A DNA stretch of 64,000 bases from Ptiloglossa arizonensis (taxonomy: Eukaryota; Arthropoda; Insecta; Hymenoptera; Colletidae), in the NCBI RefSeq assembly GCF_051014685.1, contig NC_135055.1:18650001-18714000 (forward strand), given 5' to 3'. The translations under genes and the position numbers were made by a program. Below are positions 62,346-64,000 of the stretch, in pieces (within the stretch, counting starts at the first letter, position 1; every line of letters begins with the position of its first letter). The notes below the pieces were generated by a model. The model searched no databases. It had not been told where the DNA came from and worked only from the letters and a program-made list of their open reading frames with translations.

Positions 62346-64000
62346 ACATCTGGTCGTTTCCCGTTGGCTCTTCCGTGTTTGAAAAGGCTTGAGAAAATCC
62401 GCGCTGGAAGGCGCGAGTGTCGATTGGCCGCGCGGGAGGGAGTCGCTGGAGACGGGCCCGAGTGACGACCTCGATTGACCCGTCGATCCGTCACGGTTCT
62501 CCCGCTGAACGGGAGAGTGGCTCGCACAATTAGCCGGGTAAGGTGCAAGATCGAAGGATCGTGCGTCACGTGGAAGCTAATGTCGGGCTAATGCGGCGGC
62601 AGCTACGCGTCCCGATAGGTCGCCCGGCTACGCTCGGTTCGGTTCAGCTCACGAGAGCGCGTAGCTGCGCGAAATAATACTCGCGAGACACGCGTGTTTC
62701 GCTAATGGATTCTCTCTCCTGGCCGCAGGCCGATTCGTTTTCGTCGCGTCATCCCTACGCGGAATTTGATTAATTACGACCATACGACCGGCCCGGTAAT
62801 TACTTTCCGATAGGATCCGCGTCCCCTCCTCTCCTCCCCTCTCTCTCTCTCTCTCGCTCATCGTTCCTCGTTGCTCGATCTTCTCCCGCGTTTCACCGCA
62901 CTCGACGATCCTCCCCTTCGTCCCCGAGTTTCTTAATAATCTTCTCCTCTCTTCCACGGAAATTCGTCGTTACGCCGAAGCCCGGCTTTCGATCGACGCG
63001 ACCGATAAGACGCGTGCTTCATCTCGAAACGACACGCGCGAATGGACGTTTACGTCGTCACGGTGAAGATTCGTAATTTCGTGGGTATCTCCGGGCAAAC
63101 GTTAACACGAGCTGGACGTTTCTCTTTACGTTGTTAAACGTTACGGAAAGGATCTTGCGAGCAAATAGCCGACAGGACAGATGTTATCTTTGGGGTATAA
63201 CTGTTTAGAGAGATACTGTTAACAGTGGAACGATACTTTGTCGAATAAGTGCGATCGGTGTGAAAACAGGGTCATTAATCTTCGCGTTGATCATCGGAAA
63301 TGGAGTTCGATCCGGTTTGGATGGGATCGTTGTAGCGAGCGATATTAGGTATTTATCAATATGGAGTCGAGGTTTCGAATTGACTTTATTTGGACGAAAG
63401 TATAGTATTTGAATCATTGGTTAAGGTGTCTTGTGGTGATGTGGTTGGAGGTGATCGTTGAACCGTTTGGAGCACTGATAAAGGATACTTGGCAATGTCG
63501 AAGAATAATTTTCAGAGTTGTCAATCTTCGAACGCGTGTTATTCTGTAACAAATTTCGTCTGAAGTTGGATCATGCCAAAGGAAGGAAACGCTTGGATCA
63601 TGCCTTACAATTTTGCGTCCCATACTGGTTCGATTTCCAAACAGCAGCGATCGTTGGTTGAATTTTTCTTAATCTCGATCGATCCACGGGAACGATGGTG
63701 GTTCGCGAACGAGTCTCGTCGTTTCTCGGGGTTACCGAGTAAAATGGGCGGGGGCTAAGAACGCAGTAAACGGGCGGTTTATTTTATTAGCTCCTACGTT
63801 AGAGGAGCGGCTGACAGCTTAATTGTTTATTAATTCACATTCGCGTCCGGCGCGATTCCGCCGACGGTTATGCGGGAACTGGTCCGTATCGGTCCGCCGG
63901 CTACCGCTCGGATACGCATAAAATATTTTTATTTCCGCGGAACTCTTCGGGCGAGACCGTGGGTCTACGAATTTACTTTCGCGGCGCTGGCAATTACAGC

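Larger units (their letters stand above)
47795..64000 (+). other. First intron of dachsous (at least 16.2 kb, runs off the window)
   Basis: No further exon with DxNDN cadherin motifs is found to the end of the window, so the intron is at least 16.2 kb. It contains several tandem arrays (entered separately), TA-rich and CTC-rich simple repeats, and CpG-rich unique DNA. Many frames of 100-225 codons occur but show no family features. Confidence 0.75.

Noticed and set aside
1..64000. A novel multi-gene defence, biosynthetic or mobile system
   Set aside because: All genes recognised are conserved animal genes with unrelated roles, and the remaining DNA shows repeats and non-coding text. Nothing supports a new protein system.

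Overview
This is 64 kb of animal nuclear DNA, almost certainly from an insect. The genes are split by spliceosomal introns of about 70 bp to more than 16 kb. There are no operons, no Shine-Dalgarno spacing and no tRNA or rRNA genes that I can see. The protein families (cytosolic ribosomal protein eS28, an ABCG1/4-type half transporter, a TBC1D15-type Rab GAP, the SMN-complex protein Gemin8 and the giant cadherin Dachsous) fit an arthropod. The strongly CpG/TCGA-rich non-coding DNA, alternating with AT-rich stretches, and a recognisable Gemin8 make a hymenopteran (bee or wasp) my best guess. That is an inference and cannot be proven from the window.

Layout. 1-2300: no gene seen. 2725-2922 (minus): intronless eS28 coding sequence. 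3400-7560: AT-rich, low-complexity DNA that may be the long 3' UTR of the next gene. 7562-22725 (minus): a 12-exon ABCG half transporter, reconstructed with every splice phase consistent into 740 codons; its introns hold several tandem arrays and a mariner-like non-autonomous element. 22.7-31.3 kb: intergenic, with one 266-bp tandem duplication. 31295-34239 (plus): TBC1D15-like gene, ten exons, 643 codons, with one GC-AG intron. 35107-35998 (plus): Gemin8, two exons, about 280 bp after the preceding poly(A) signal. 36.3-46.1 kb: CpG-rich, simple-repeat-rich DNA with a 1-kb hierarchical minisatellite, probably upstream or 5' UTR territory of the next gene. 46106-47794 (plus): first coding exon of dachsous (signal peptide and five complete cadherin repeats plus the start of a sixth). 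47795-64000: first intron of dachsous, at least 16.2 kb long, carrying at least six separate tandem-repeat families.

The genes do not form a pathway. eS28 belongs to the ribosome, the ABCG protein probably exports lipid or sterol, TBC1D15 acts on Rab7 at late endosomes and mitochondria, Gemin8 acts in snRNP assembly, and Dachsous is the Fat ligand in planar polarity and Hippo growth control. The housekeeping pair TBC1D15/Gemin8 sits in a compact AT-rich island, while the ABCG and dachsous introns are CpG-rich and repeat-laden.

I found no convincing undescribed protein system. The observations most worth a second look are a stop-free 84-nt intron in the ABCG gene, an ABCG start codon that ends its exon, a GC-AG intron in TBC1D15, and several minisatellites with higher-order structure, one of them built from foldback (terminal-inverted-repeat) units.
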